This document shows, piece by piece, positions 1-12,447 of a stretch of 64,000 nucleotides of DNA. The position numbers and the translations under genes are program-made. Origin of the DNA: Dasypus novemcinctus. Lineage: Eukaryota; Chordata; Mammalia; Cingulata; Dasypodidae. The notes under the pieces are model-generated. The model was not told the origin of the DNA and ran no database searches. It was given only the letters and a program-made list of their open reading frames with translations. Numbering within the stretch: position 1 is the stretch's first letter; the number at the start of each line of letters is the position of its first letter. The stretch covers positions 7,501 through 71,500 of the forward strand of contig NC_080698.1 in the NCBI RefSeq assembly GCF_030445035.2, in the 5' to 3' direction.

Positions 1-290
1 TTTTGAGAAAGCCCCATTTATCTATTTTTTCTTTTGTTGCTCATGCTTTGGGTGTAAGGTTTAAGAGCCCCTCACCTAACACAAGGTCTTAAAGATGTTT
101 CCCTACATTATCTTCTTTTAGTCTTATAGTCATGGCTTTTATGCTTAGGTCTTTGATCCATTTTGAATTTTTTTTGTACAGGAAGTAAGAATGGGTTCCT
201 TTTTCATTCTTTTGGCTATGTACATCCAGTTCTCTCAGCACCATTTGTTGAAGAGACTGTTCTGATCCAGTAAAGTGGACTTGATATCTA
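1..290 (-). mobile_element. LINE-1 ORF2 3' fragment
   Basis: Read on the minus strand, this stretch encodes the typical C-terminal part of L1 ORF2. It covers the segment with a serine-rich 'double-strand/asparagine' region followed by a lysine-rich stretch after the phrase TGGATCAAAGACCTAAG. The left end runs off the window. The right end changes character near 290, where an unrelated repeat begins. It is non-functional. The family is recognised with good confidence, the exact border is not. Confidence 0.75.
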
Positions 291-730
291 CATTACAGTT
301 CTCTAGGGAAACAGAACAGATAGGCGATATCTGTAAATAGTATGAGATTTTATAAAATTGTCTCATGCAACCATGGGGATACACAAGTCCAAATTCTGTA
401 GGGCAGGCTACAAACCAGGTGCTCTGATGAAGATCCTTGATGAGTTCCCCAGGAGACACTCTTTGAAATGGGAATTCTCTTTCTGAATATTGAAATCACT
501 TCCCCTTTTAAGGCCTTCAGCTGATTGAATGAGCTATACTCATTGCTGATGACAGTCTCCTTAGTTGACTGTAAATGTAACCAATTATCTACACAATCAA
601 TTCACTGATGATTAAAGTCTGTGAAGTGCCCTCATATCACATTTAGCCCAGTGCTTGCTTGACCAAATAACTAGGCACCACTACCTAGTTAAGTTTACAC
701 ATTAGCTTAACCATCACAGTCCACCTCTTG
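290..730. repeat. Unclassified interspersed repeat
   Basis: The sequence opens with a motif common in mammalian interspersed repeats (CAGTTCTCTAGGGAAACAGA) and ends near CACAGTCCACCTC. It has no coding potential. I could not settle whether it is a MaLR-type LTR or a DNA-transposon relic. Confidence 0.35.
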
Positions 731-1265
731 TCAACTTAACAGACATACACATCACCTTAAACTATACTTAGTCTCTAAATAAAAACAATAAAATATATAT
801 CTGCCTAACAATATTAATTGCCCTACAACTGGAACAACTGGAAACACTAATTCCCTCCAGAATAGGGTGCAAGTCCTGGGTAATATTCACTCTTAAACTT
901 GATATCTTTAAATACTATGGCATGAATCTAATATAAGTTATGTCATATAAGGGGAAAAGAATAGGGAAGAAAACAGACATTCATTTTATGTACATATATG
1001 AACCTACTCATAACAAAACAAGGAAAAAAAATTCATGACCATTACAGTCCTCATTTCTTTGGTCACATAGTCAAAGTTTGTATTTACCACTACCTTCTTC
1101 CACTATTCACTCCGTGTTCCTTTTATCTTCACAAGCACCTCAGCTGGCCATTGTTCTTTGCCTGGTGGGGTGACCCAAACTTTCATTTTTGAAGATTCTG
1201 GGCCATTGTGAGTCCTGCTCGGATAGGGTTCTTGCAAATTGCCATTGACTTTAATCACAGGACAT
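731..1265. other. AT-rich intergenic DNA, nothing recognised
   Basis: No gene, terminal repeat or tail is visible. The short open frames here are chance events in AT-rich DNA. Confidence 0.5.
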
Positions 1266-1269
1266 GGTA

Positions 1270-1725
1270 GTGGATCTACAGTAGTCCAGGCAAGTGCTTT
1301 TTTTTACCTCCATTGTGTAGGTGCAGTGCTAGTTTCTCTTTGGTCAAATTAATTCCTAAATATTTGGGTCTTTTTGTTAATATTGTAAATGGATTTTTTT
1401 CCTTGGTTTCTTTCTCAGGTTGTTCATTACCAGTGTATAGAAACATTACTGATTTTAGGGTGTTGATAGTATACCCTGCCACTTTCTTGAATTCGTATTA
1501 GCTCTAGTAGCTTTGTTATACATATTTCAGAATTTTCTAAATATTGAATCATGTCATCTACAAATAGAGTTTTACTTCCTCTTTTCAAATTTGAATTTTT
1601 TCTATTTCTTTTTCTTGCCTAATTTCTCTAGCTAAAACTTATAGAACAATGCTGAATAAGTGGCAGTGGGCATCCTTTTTCCTGATATTGAAAAGCTTTC
1701 AACCTTTCCCCATTGGCTGTGGAGT
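1270..1725 (-). mobile_element. LINE-1 ORF2 fragment (inverted relative to next piece)
   Basis: The minus strand reads as L1 reverse transcriptase just past the catalytic motif. F-V-D-D-M is followed by a leucine-rich helix, then a stretch ending K-Y-L-G-I-N-L-T-K-E. It directly abuts plus-strand L1 sequence at about 1726. That is the arrangement left by twin-priming 5' inversion or by nested insertion. Frames are broken. Confidence 0.75.
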
Positions 1726-2160
1726 TACCTCCTAAAATATTATATGAGCACAGCATTATTCTGATATCAAAGCCAGATAAAGGCAGCACAAGGAAAGAAA
1801 ATTTCAGAGCAATGTCCCTTCTGAATATAGATGCAAAAATCCTCAACAAAATCCTCCCATGACCAAGCAGGATTTATCCCAGGTACGCAAGGGTGATTCA
1901 ACATAAGGACATCAAGAACTGGCTATCCATAGCCAAAAGAAGGAAAGAGGACCCTTAGCTCACACCTTATCCAAAAATTAATTCAAAATGGATCAAAAAC
2001 CTAAATATAAAAGCAAGAACCATAAAGCTTCTAGAAGAAATTTTAGGAAAATATCTTCAAGTCCTGGTGGTAAGGTGGTGGATTCTGAAAGGAGATAAGA
2101 GGAGGATTGATATGGACTACTGATGTTTAATGTATGTAGAAGTTTTAATAAGCTTTAATG
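1726..2160 (+). mobile_element. LINE-1 ORF2 fragments, plus strand
   Basis: Plus-strand reading gives the L1 RT N-terminal signature ([10 protein letters not shown] followed by [11 protein letters not shown]). It then jumps near 1910 to the ORF2 C-terminal region (N-W-L-S-I-A-K). An internal deletion must have removed most of the RT. The fragment continues into an L1 3' UTR. Confidence 0.7.
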
Positions 2161-2224
2161 TATAAGTGTGGAAATATATAGAGTAGATGGTAACAAATAC
2201 TGAGTAACAGCTAGTTTATAAATG

Positions 2225-3165
2225 GGGATGTGGCTGAAAATGGTAGTCTAGGGATGTAAATGCCAACTGACAGAATGCTATAGAATAATCTAGGAACTGA
2301 ATAGCACAGTAAACCAAGAGGTGGATGAGAATTGTGGTTGCTGGTACAGGTACAAGAGTGTCCTTTGTGAGCTAGAGCAAATGTACATCACTACTACAGG
2401 GTGGTGGGAATGTGGAGAAGCAAGGGAAAAATACAACCGGAGTGACCTATGGACTGTGGTTAGCAGTAATAATGTAATATGCTTGCATCTATGCCAAAGC
2501 TGTACTGTGTTGATAATGGGGCAGTATGGAGAATGTGTGCCAAATGTACACTATGGATGTGGTAAAAATCTGATATTTTATCTGTAAGAAATGTTCCATC
2601 ACAGTGAGGTGTGTTGATAGATGGATGTTGTTGGGGAATTCTGCACATGTGCATGATTGTTTTATAAGTTTACAACTTCTGCCATAAAAAATATATTAAA
2701 AAAATAATAATAGGGTGGGTTGGGGGGAAAATACACCAAATGTAAGATTTTTACAATATTCTTTCATAATCTGTAACAAATGTCTCATGACACTGCAAGG
2801 TGTTGGTAGAGGATTGATTTATGTATAATGTTATGCATGTTTGCTTTGTAAGTCCACAACTTTTACTATACACTTATTGTTTATGTATGTTCACATATAA
2901 ATTACATAAAGATAATAATAGGGTGGGTTGGGGGAAAATACTTTGATTAATATTAATACTTTGACAATGCTCTTTAATCATTAGTTTAAAAGGTCTAACA
3001 ACAATGCAAGGTATTGGTGGTAGAGTGAGTTATAAGAGTCCTGTATGATGCTATATATGTTTGTTTTGTAAGTTCACAACTATTACTATATGCTTATTGT
3101 TTATGTATGTTTATGTGTGACTGATATACTTCAATAAATCTTTTTAAAAATGAAAAAAGAAGTTA
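2225..3165 (+). mobile_element. LINE-1 3' UTR with internal tandem modules
   Basis: This is a non-coding L1 3' UTR of the type seen again at 10436-11135. It starts in GATGTGGCTGAAAATGG and ends in AATAAATCTTTTTAAAAA. Inside it a module of roughly 200-230 bp is repeated. The phrase AATAATAGGGTGGGTTGGGG appears near 2703 and again near 2912, each followed by related text with a TTTGTAAGT..ACAAC core. The tail marks the element's 3' end. Confidence 0.6.
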
Positions 3166-4630
3166 CTTGACTCATACCTGCCAACCTCAGAGTGGAGCTG
3201 CCAAGAGGTCATCTACTCCCCACCCATCCCTGCTTCACTGTTCAGGATTGTGGAGCTGAGACTGGCTTTCTAGAACCCAAAGCATGGCCCCAAATCCAGC
3301 ACTACTCAGGTCACAGGCTGACCTGCTCCAGCTGTGGGTTTCCACCTCAGTCACTCTGACTCCAAAGTCCGTGATTTGCAGAAGAGCCCAAGGAGGTGGT
3401 GGGTTACAGGGAATAGCTGTGTGGGCAGGGGTCCCTGGGGTGGACAAGGCCTTGCCTGCTTAAGGCTGAACGAGGCTCCTGTGGAGCTGAAATGCAGGGT
3501 GGGGGACACACTGGGAGGTCTTCTGGCCATGGCACACAGAACGGCAGAGCTGGGGGCTGCTGAAGGGGCATGAGATCTCCCCACACCCAGGCCTGAGTCC
3601 CCGAGCACCTCCATGGTAAGGAGGCCAGCCTCAACATCCTGTTTTGAACACGGTGGGTGTGCGGTCACCTCCCTGTTGACCATCCTGGCTGCATGTCCAG
3701 TGTAAGAGTCAAGCAGCTGGTTGGGAAGGTCAGTGCCCAGATGACTTCTGGCCTTGAGGTCCTATCCTCCTCCTCAGGGCCCAAAGGCCTGCGGTCACCA
3801 GCCTGACGGTCTACAGCTCAGAGGTGATGCTGGAAAGCTTCCAATCTCTTTTCATCCCACTGCCTCCCAGTCATGCAGTCACTCCACAAACCTTTATGGG
3901 GTGCCCTCTGGGGGTTTGGCACAGGGGACAAGGAGTCGGGCACTGTCCAGGCCCTGCTAGAGCTGACAGCTGGGGAGGGGTAGATTTGGGCATAAGAATA
4001 TGGTCACTGCTGACACAAAGATGAGGAGAAGTTGCTGTGGGCACATGGAAAGTCACCCACTCCAGAGGGGACACGTCAAGGCAGGCTACCCGGGGGAGTG
4101 GACACCACGGAAAGTCCCTGGAAATGTGCAGGTGGGGGGGACGGGCATGGTGGGAAGAACAGGCTGACTGGTGGGCAGGGTGAGCACAGCTGTGCTGGGC
4201 CAGGACCCCCACAGACCGAGTGTTTTCCTTGGCCCAAAGGTGGTCATTGCAAAGTACCAGCAATGGGTTGGCTTTGGTTAGGGGATTTCTTTGGGGGTCA
4301 AAGCTTGCAAGAATGTGAAAAGTCCAACTTGAAGCACAGTGACAGGTGCTTTCCCACCAAAGTCAGCCACCACGAGGTGAAGTGAGATGGCCGTGGGTCT
4401 CTGCCGAGATTTCTGCTCTGCTGCAGCTCTCAGCAAAGCTGGCACGGGGCTGGTCTCCTCTGGGCCTCCTCGCTCAGTCTCGGCGCAGCAGAATCAAACA
4501 TGGCAGTGTGCTTTCCCTGCCTCTGTCTGTTTCTCTCTCTGTGTTTCCGTTTATACATGATGGAAACAAACTGGTAAACTACTCAGTTATATACCTGATG
4601 CCATTCAAGGGAAAAGGATGACTACAAAAA
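3166..4630. other. Intergenic DNA, nothing recognised
   Basis: This is moderately GC-rich, apparently unique sequence. Several overlapping open frames exist on both strands, but none shows a family motif, and no splice-flanked conserved exon was identified. Confidence 0.45.
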
Positions 4631-4639
4631 TAAATCAAA

Positions 4640-5100
4640 ATTATATCCACATTAATAGAATGTTGAGTTCATCACCTCAACTTACATTGAAAAAGCATTT
4701 GAAAAATTCCAACATGCTGTCTCAATAAAAACATTCACAAAACCAGGTAGAGAAGAGAACTTCCTCACCTGATTAAGGACATTTGTGAAAAACTCACAGC
4801 TGAAATTAGATTTAGTGGTGAACGAATAAAGGATTGATGTCAGAGATCAGGAAGAAAACAAGGATGACCGTTTTCACCTTCCTCTTCAACATTGTCCTGG
4901 GAGTTCTAGCCAGAGACATTAGGAAAGAAAAAGAAATAAAAGGCATCCACATTGGGAAGTAAGAAGTAAAATTCTGCCAATTCAAAGAAAACATAATTAT
5001 TTTTCATAATAATTATGGAGACAATATCTCCAGGAAAATAGACATAAACAACACAAACTCATGAACTTATGAATAAAACAATTAGAATAGCTTGAAAATT
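4640..5100 (+). mobile_element. LINE-1 ORF2 (RT) fragment
   Basis: Plus-strand text matches the L1 RT core in broken frames: a segment equivalent to A-F-E-K-F-Q, then F-N-I-V-L-G-V-L-A-R-D-I-R-K-E-K-E-I-K-G-I with a length-conserved spacing. It is old, with stops and indels, and has no tail. Confidence 0.65.
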
Positions 5101-5439
5101 TTAACTTAGACAAGCCCCTAAGAGGTAGTTATGTGTCACCATTATAAAGAAAGAGGCCACTGGTCCAAGACTGCACAGTGATGAAGGGAAAGGAAAGGAG
5201 TCCCTCAGAGGAAGTAATTTCCCAGTACCCCTAGTTACTTTTGAATTCCTAGGGAGAAATCACTTTGCAGATCAAAGGGCATCCACATTTCCCACTGAAT
5301 TCATTTCACACAGCAACTCATTTCATGCTGAATTCCAATCCATTCCCTGACCACCTTCCTGGGAGTCACCAACCCTTACCTTTGATAGGATTTGATAATT
5401 TACCCCATACTTTATAGTCTAAACCACTTGAAATTTCCA

Positions 5440-6950
5440 TAGGCCAAACTTAACTTTCTTCTCCATCCTACTGTCGTGGAACATTTATTAGGGGGAAGCT
5501 TCTCATAAGCCAGCTTATCATGATCAACTGTGATAGCCACCAAAGGCCTCAATTCACAAGGCCTCATCTCATCTCCATCACACACATTCTCTTTAACAGC
5601 TTTATCTGGTTTCCCAGAAACTTTGTCCTTTCAGATCTCACCAGCCTGGCATCCACCTAACCAAGGAGCTAAAAAGCTTATTATGCAGGATTCCCCTCTT
5701 CTTCTGGGTAAAAATTCCACTAATATTGGGCACATATGGGGTGCAGAAACACTTATAGTAAAAATACACCCATACACACACACAAAAACAGCTAAGATGT
5801 TTCTTAGGCTTCATAAGATAGTGCAGAATGCGGATACCTAATTTTTCCTTGACTACTTCACGTCATTATGCTGTAATTAAGGCATTGGTTCCTCAGCCTT
5901 AATTTGGGGCTCACCAACTAAAGAGGCATGTGAGTGTATTAAATGCTCACCTTTATCACTCCCCACCCTCGAACTTCCTAACTACAATTTAATTCCTCCC
6001 TGTTGTCATGAACAAGAAAGACATGTCCTTGGTACATTGTCCTACAAGCAAAATGGACACCAAAAGCCACTAGGATATTACAACCTAACCTTGGATCTAA
6101 GGCCTCTCCATCTTGCCTGTGAGCAGTAGCTGCTCCTGCCAAGTGGGTTCAAGCCTCCTCTGACTTAGTTCTGGTCACTCACTGAATATCAATGTCCACC
6201 GTGCTGTGCAAACTTCACCACTTACTGAAAACACACATTTTTCACCTCTCAGTTTACCTCTTACGATATCTTGTTACTCCCTCTCCCCTCCAACACAATT
6301 CACATCTGTCAAAACTCTAACCCTGTTACTGCACACCCCGATGCAGCAACCCCTGGTGACTGCAAAGGTAATAAACTCAATCACTAACTTGTCCTAGACC
6401 ACATTTATCTACCCACTCTGTCACAAGATGGTGGTACCCCCCACAGGGAAATCTCTTTCAAAGCTGGTTATGCCATTACTGATCAATATAAACCCCTTAA
6501 CTATCAAGCCCCGTGAAATGTCAAAGCAGCCAAAGTGCAAAAGTTAATTGCTCTAACATGGCATGATTTTAAAAAGAAAGTTTAGAAAAAGCTAATATCT
6601 ATACTGAAAGTCGCTATTGTTTGGTGTTGTACATGAATTTGGGATGTTATGGACACAAAGAGGTTTCATGATGGCAGCAGGGCCTTCAGTTAAACAAGGA
6701 CAACAAATAGCAGGGCTCCTGGAAGACCTTTGATTACCTCTCAAGGACACTGTCATTAAGGCTGAAGGTCACAGCACTAAAAATTCAGATGAAAGATAAG
6801 GGAATAAACTGGCTGAAGGCCATACTAATCTAGCTGCCTCTTCCACATATTCTCAAGGTCAAATTCGGGTACCTCTAACCATTGAAATATACTTCCATTC
6901 CTGTTCTCCCCCTGTTCAGGCCCAACCCCATCATGGGATTTTTCTACCTC
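5440..6950 (+). pseudogene. pol: Endogenous retrovirus pol remnant: RNase H region
   Basis: In shifting plus-strand frames this reads as the RT tail and RNase H of a class I-like retrovirus. One segment near 6010 (C-H-E-Q-E-R-H-V-L-G) is followed by a partner ending P-L-G-Y-Y-N-L-T-L-D-L. A later block near 6420-6500 carries the A-G-Y-A signature. Another near 6590 (N-I-Y-T-E-S-R-Y) corresponds to the RNase H T-D-S-R-Y motif, with Asp replaced by Glu. Stops and frameshifts make it non-functional. Integrase follows directly. Confidence 0.7.
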
Positions 6951-7562
6951 ATTACATGATACCCATTCCAATTTCTTTAATCTACCTCCAGAAGATAGCA
7001 TATATGAGATCTGTCTGGCCCAAAGCCAGCTTCAGGGGAAAAAAGGTTTGGATGAGGAAAGCCCGCATGTATAGTCATCCCAGTTGGCTCTAGAGATACC
7101 CAAGCAGCTCCCTGGTGATTCCTACTTCCCTTGCCTGACAAACTGTGAGTGGCATACATAATTTATCATATCATAGAAAAGATAAAATGTGGGATAATTT
7201 AGAAAAAAAATGGTTAGGGCCCTTCAGCTTTTATCTGAATAAGACAGTAGCTACTTGCCACATTTGTCAAATATATAACCCTGGAAAAACTATAAAAACA
7301 GAGCAGGGGAAGGAGGTAGCCCCACCAGGCCTTAAATTACATAACAGAGTTTATCCAATTGCCAACAGCACAATTTTACCAATGTGCACGTAGTTGATTT
7401 CATATGTTTTCCAAATGTGTTGAAGCCTCCCCTTGTCAAAATACTATGGCTATTTCTTTAATGTAACATTTTTCATGATTTATGTATCTTTTTTTTTAAA
7501 AAAAAGACAATTTAATAAATTTTTTAAAAATACTATGACTATTTCAGTCATTAAATTTCTTC
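6950..7562 (+). pseudogene. pol: Endogenous retrovirus pol remnant: integrase N-terminal zinc-binding region
   Basis: The open frame at 7145-7393 contains an integrase-like stretch with the Cys pair C-H-I-C-Q followed by N-P-G-K-T. This is the second half of the retroviral integrase HHCC zinc-binding domain. The His pair is degraded. The block stops at a SINE insertion starting at about 7563, and the integrase core continues on the far side at about 8035. Confidence 0.7.
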
Positions 7563-8033
7563 TTTTTTTAGATTTTATTTTTTATTTATTTCTAACCCCC
7601 CCCCCCCCCATTCCCCCTGTTGTCTGCTCTCTGTGTCCATTCACTGTGTGTTCTTCTGTGTCTGTTTGTATTCTCATTAGGCAACTCAGGGAACCAATCC
7701 TGGGACCTTCTGGGGTGGGAGAGAGGCGATTACTCTCTTGCGCCACCTAAACTCCCTGCTTTGCTACATCTCCTTATTTTCTCTCCTCTGTGTCTCTTGC
7801 TGCATCATCTTGCTGTGCCAACTCTCTGCATTGACCAGCACTCCTGCATGGGGTGGCTTTCCTGCACTGGGCAGCATTCTCACGCAGGGTGGCATTTCTG
7901 CACGGGGTGGCGTTCCTGCATGGGCCGGCACTCCACATGGGCCAGCTCACTGGATGGGCCAGCTTGCCCTCACCCGGAGACCCTGGGCATCAAACCCTGG
8001 ACCCAATTGGTTGAGCCATATCTGTTTCCCTAA
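7563..8033 (-). mobile_element. DAS-type tRNA-derived SINE
   Basis: The poly(T)-rich left end (complement of the A tail) precedes TTGTCTGCTCTCTGTGTCCATT. The tRNA-like head lies at the right end, about 7975-8030 read in complement, and resembles GGGAAACAGATATGGCTCAA. It interrupts the retroviral integrase. A CCCC run of about 15 lies beside the tail. Confidence 0.8.
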
Positions 8034-8760
8034 ATTGTTTCTTGAACGGAGTCTTTATAACTTGGAAATCCCTTCTACAATTTCAAATGATAAGGGATAT
8101 CATTTCACAGGTAGTCATACAAGAAATAGAAAGGTCTATGCACATCAGCTAAAAGCTTCATTGCCTTTATTGTCCCTAGTTATCAGGTACTACTGAGAAG
8201 GCCAATGAAATCCTAAAATCTAAGTTAGCTAAGTTATCTGAAGAACTGGACTCATCTTGGTCAGCAGTGCTATCTATTGTCTTACAACTTTAGGCCTTCA
8301 CCCACACCTCCACATAGTCTATTCCCCTTTGAAATCATCACAGGAAGGCCTATGAAATGCCCTATGAGTCCCTGCTAGCAGAAGACTTAAATATGACTCC
8401 ATCAGACATCTTCAAGTATTGCCAGGGACTAATCAAATAAACCCACTCCTACAACCAACAAGTTAGGGCAGCCTTCCCATAAGCATTCAGTGACTGACCT
8501 ATGCACAACCTACAGTTAGAAAACCTGATGTTTTGAACATCATCACTGAAAAACTAACCATGAGTCCATACGGGATGGATCTTATACTGTTTTATCATTG
8601 CTAACACTACTGTTACATTACAGGATGCCCAACCTTGGATCCATGCTCCATAGCTAAAAAAATTAAGAAGTATTCAAACTGGTTAAGCACTCTAACAGAA
8701 GAACTCAAAGCAAAGCTTCACCAGAAAGCCCCAGAATTAGATGGCAACTAAAAGTATGCA
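8034..8760 (+). pseudogene. pol: Endogenous retrovirus pol remnant: integrase core and C-terminus
   Basis: Downstream of the SINE the plus strand reads I-P-S-T-I-S-N-D-K-G-Y-H-F-T-G, the integrase core segment around the second catalytic Asp (here S-N-D). Later comes K-L-A-K-L-S-E-E-L and P-F-E-I-I-T-G-R-P. The C-terminal block near 8600-8660 ends in P-W-I-H-A-P. At least two frameshifts and several stops separate these blocks. Confidence 0.7.
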
Positions 8761-9290
8761 CTTTTCACTAAGAACTTTGGGAAAAGTAGATTATATAATG
8801 AAGTGATCAGCTTTCACCCAAGATCACACACAGATTTTCTTACCATCTCTCTAAGCATTGATACTCATCCTCTAACCAAAACAATGTCCAGTCTCCATCC
8901 CCCATAACATCCTTCCCCCACCATGATTTTCTTGTCTCTTCTTTACCCTTTTCTGTCCTGTATGGTACCACTGTAAGCACAGTCCCTTCATCCTCCCAGC
9001 CCAGCACATAATAAATGAAACCAATCCAAGTAAGTGCTGGGTCTGTGTTCAACTCCTACTTACTCCCAAAGCAGGTATTCCTCTAGTAACCATCCCCCTC
9101 ACAACTGCAGACTTGGCTCTGACAGGAAACCACAGATATCCCAGTAGAGCTCCCTTCTAGAATGACCCCAGGCTGTACCTTAAGAGCCACCAAGACTGTG
9201 GTTAAATTGTGGCCTCTTTAACCCCACAAATATGGGTTTCACTAGAAATCAAACATAAAATACCCACCCTATAAGCAGAGTAAATGTTCA
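8761..9290 (+). pseudogene. env: Probable env surface-subunit remnant of the same retrovirus
   Basis: About 9000-9160 reads N-E-T-N-P-S-K-C-W-V-C-V-Q followed by a proline- and threonine-rich stretch. C-W-V-C resembles the CxxC-type motif of gammaretroviral surface glycoproteins, and its position just after integrase fits env. The remainder is too decayed to assign. No LTR was found immediately downstream. Confidence 0.45.
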
Positions 9291-9754
9291 GTTTCTATAT
9301 GACCAGGCTCCTTTTATTCTCATGAGATAGGAACTTTCTAGAGTGACCAGACCCACTAAGAGACACCATTCTTATCTAAATAAGGATGATCAATCACATA
9401 AGAAATTGTCCCTATCCAGGCATGAGTTTCCTTGGGCTGAAAGATCAAAGGAAATTATTGGTTAAATGGGACAAAAATATCAAATAACAATGGTAATGGC
9501 TATGCATCTCCTTTTGGAATTTATACCCAACTTAACTATTCTAGTACTTTGCTTTTTACCTCTATACCTTTACCATGATGATGTTAACAGGTATTTTTCT
9601 TCAGCAGTACAGGAGAAACTACTTTCTCCAATATTTTATGAACTCTAAATGGAATCTAAATGGAATTAGCAATGGAATCAAGATTATCTTTCCTCTGACA
9701 GGTTTCCCTGATAAGAAGTTACTTTTTGCTATTAATATCAATTTAGATTTCTGT

Positions 9755-10215
9755 ATTAGTCAGCTAAAGGGGTGCTGATGCAAAATACCAGAAATCTGCT
9801 GGGCATTATAAAGAGTATTTATTTGGGATAAGCTTACAGATATCAGGCCATAAAGCATAAGTTACTTCCCTTATCAAAGTCTATTTGGAGCAAGATGACT
9901 GCTGACACCTGCAAGGGTTTAGGCTTCCTGGGCTCCTACGTTCCTGGGCTTGCTTTACTCTGGGTTCAAGTTTCCTTTCTTCCTGGGCTGACTTCTCTTT
10001 GCTCTGCATGCTGACTTCCCAGGGCTCCAGCTTAAGTCTTCAGCATCAAACTCCAACATCAAAACTCCAACATCAGAAACTGTCAACTCTGTTCTTCACC
10101 ATGCCTTTTGTCTTTTAGCTGTAAACATAACTCAATCATGCCCAGGTACAGATCAGATTGTAAGCATAATCCAACATTTCTTTTTGGAATTCATCAGTTA
10201 TATCAAACTGCTACA
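9755..10215. repeat. Interspersed repeat beginning CTGTATTAGTCAGC
   Basis: The same opening (CTGTATTAGTCAGCyAAA..TGCCAGAAATCTG..TTTATAAAG..GTATTTATTTGG) recurs at about 22285. That marks a dispersed family. It is non-coding and its class is undetermined. Confidence 0.6.
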
Positions 10216-10435
10216 GTTTCTAATTAATAATGGCCTACTGGAAATAATCATTTAAATGCTTAATTTTTGGAGATGCTTTTACAAACTCCTTATAATTAAC
10301 CAAAACCTCATAGACTAGTTACTTTACCTTTAAATAGGCTTATTAAATTACAGTTAGCAACCAACAAGTTTATTTTAATTTCATTAAATATGAACTTACA
10401 ATTTTCATCATCTTAAAAATTCAATACATTGGGCT

Positions 10436-11135
10436 GTCCATGTACCAGCTGGGCCCTGAATCTCAAGAGCTGCAACACCTACTCTCCAGTTTATTGGACT
10501 CACCCAGGACAACTAACAATGAGAAAAGGATGGACAACAACCATTCCAAGGAACACAGAGAGTTTGCAACTGCAAGCAAGATAGTCCCATCCAACTGCCT
10601 CATGAGATAAAAGCTCCCTCTCAATTAGAGGTAGACATCACCATCCCAGACTCCTCAGGATTGGGGAATGAATAATGGACTAGAGTAGATTTACTGGTAT
10701 TCTACTACAGACTTATTGTTATTCTAGCAATGGATAAACTTTTATCATTGATCTGGAGGCAGTGGCCACTGGAGGTTCTGAGGAGAGAGAGAGGGAAAAA
10801 CAGGTGTAACATGGGGACATTTTCAGGACTTGGCAATTGTCCTGAATGACATTGCAATGACAGATACAAGCCATTATCTATCTTGTCATAACCTACAAAA
10901 TTGTGTGGGAGACAGTATAAACTACAATGTAAACTATAATCCACAGTTAGTGGCAATGCTTCAAAATATGTTCATCAATTGTAACAAATGTACCACGCTA
11001 ATGAAGGATGTTGTGGGAAAATGTGGGAGGGGTAGGGAGCAGAGCTTACGGGAATCCCCTATATTCTTTATGTAACATTTATGTAATCTAAGTATCGTTT
11101 CAAAAATTAAAAAGTATATTAAAAAAGATTCAGTA
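10436..11135 (+). mobile_element. LINE-1 3' UTR, plus strand
   Basis: This non-coding L1 3' terminus opens near GGGCCCTGAATCTCAAGAGC and ends in an A-rich tail (AAAAATTAAAAAGTATATTA). Its opening resembles, in reverse, sequences within the minus-strand L1 tails at about 19420 and 45750, so all belong to one L1 3' UTR lineage. Confidence 0.65.
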
Positions 11136-12440
11136 CATATAATGTTAATTTATTTAATTGGTATTCTATAAACTTAGGGAGACAATACCCAGAGTAAATA
11201 AAATGGAAATGTTTATGGTTTATGCAAGGAATGTTCTTTTTCTTTCCTTCACAGGAAGCTAACACCTCTTTAATAAAATTCTAAAAGTGTGAATAATCTT
11301 AAAAGCATACTGACTGCTAGGTCCTGGACTATATTAAAATTGTTTAACTTGTTTTAATCATAATTTAGAAAAGATCTTTCCATCAATTTTAAGGATTTTT
11401 TCCTTTATTTACTGAAATTTGGTAATAGGATTATTAACCACCCTAATTTTAAGGCTGCTAAAAGTTTTAAATTAGGGAATTACAGGATAAACTATGATTC
11501 TTAATTCCCTGGCCTAGTAAATGCTTATTTCATTTTTAATAATTTGAATGGGGCTCTTCTAAGACTTCATTTGCTAATTTGATATTACCATCCTGATATA
11601 TGAAGATACACACTGAGAAAATAGGCAGATACAAATAGAGTCAGTAACTAAGTAACTCACCAATGTTAACCAGAATTTTCATTCTCTTACAAAATAAGTT
11701 TAACAGTAAAATAACATTTAAAAGATCTCTTTGAAGCCTATTTCTAATTAATCTTCACCATGACCATATAGTTTTGCACAGGAAATTTTGTTCTTTTTAA
11801 TTATTTGTTTATTACCAATTTGCTCCCAAGCCTTTAAAATACAATTTACAACATTTTCCTTCACTTCAAGGCTCTGCTTATCTCCCATTTTGACTTTGAC
11901 AGAACTTGGATGAGCAGCGCTAATTCCAGTGGATACTCACTGAGGTCACTGAAGTCTCAAGGAAAGCTGGTTTCTCTCATGACCTGTTGCTTTTAGGAAC
12001 TTCAACACTCAAGGTGGAAGGTCCCCACTCCCCAGTCCTTGGAGATAACAGGACTCTGGTGGCCACTGGAATGGGAGAGTGGATGTCTAACCCCAAGGGC
12101 TGAGAATTCCACCAGGCAGCAATTTAACCCACACCTGGATGAGAGAAAGCAGGGTTATTAACACCAGTAGAAAGATGGGAGACAGGGTGCCTCAAATGCC
12201 TTCCCCTGAGCCATTGGGGGCAGAAGTTACCATGTCACAAACAGGAGAGAATAGAGTATGTACCATCATAAAGGTGAGGCTAGCCCAAAATAACCATAAA
12301 GAAGGCAAACTCAGTTTAGAATTATTATCACAATAGCAAGCATACACAAGGGTGAGTTAGACCTGAAGTAATGATAAACAAAGGTGAATTAGTCTGAGAT
12401 TGGGTCTAGGTTAAATCTACCAGATTATAGCAATGTCAGA
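11136..12440. other. AT-rich intergenic DNA, nothing recognised
   Basis: No gene or clear transposon boundary is visible. From about 11900 to 12440 the text becomes purine-rich without a recognisable family. Confidence 0.4.
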
Positions 12441-12447
12441 TATTATC

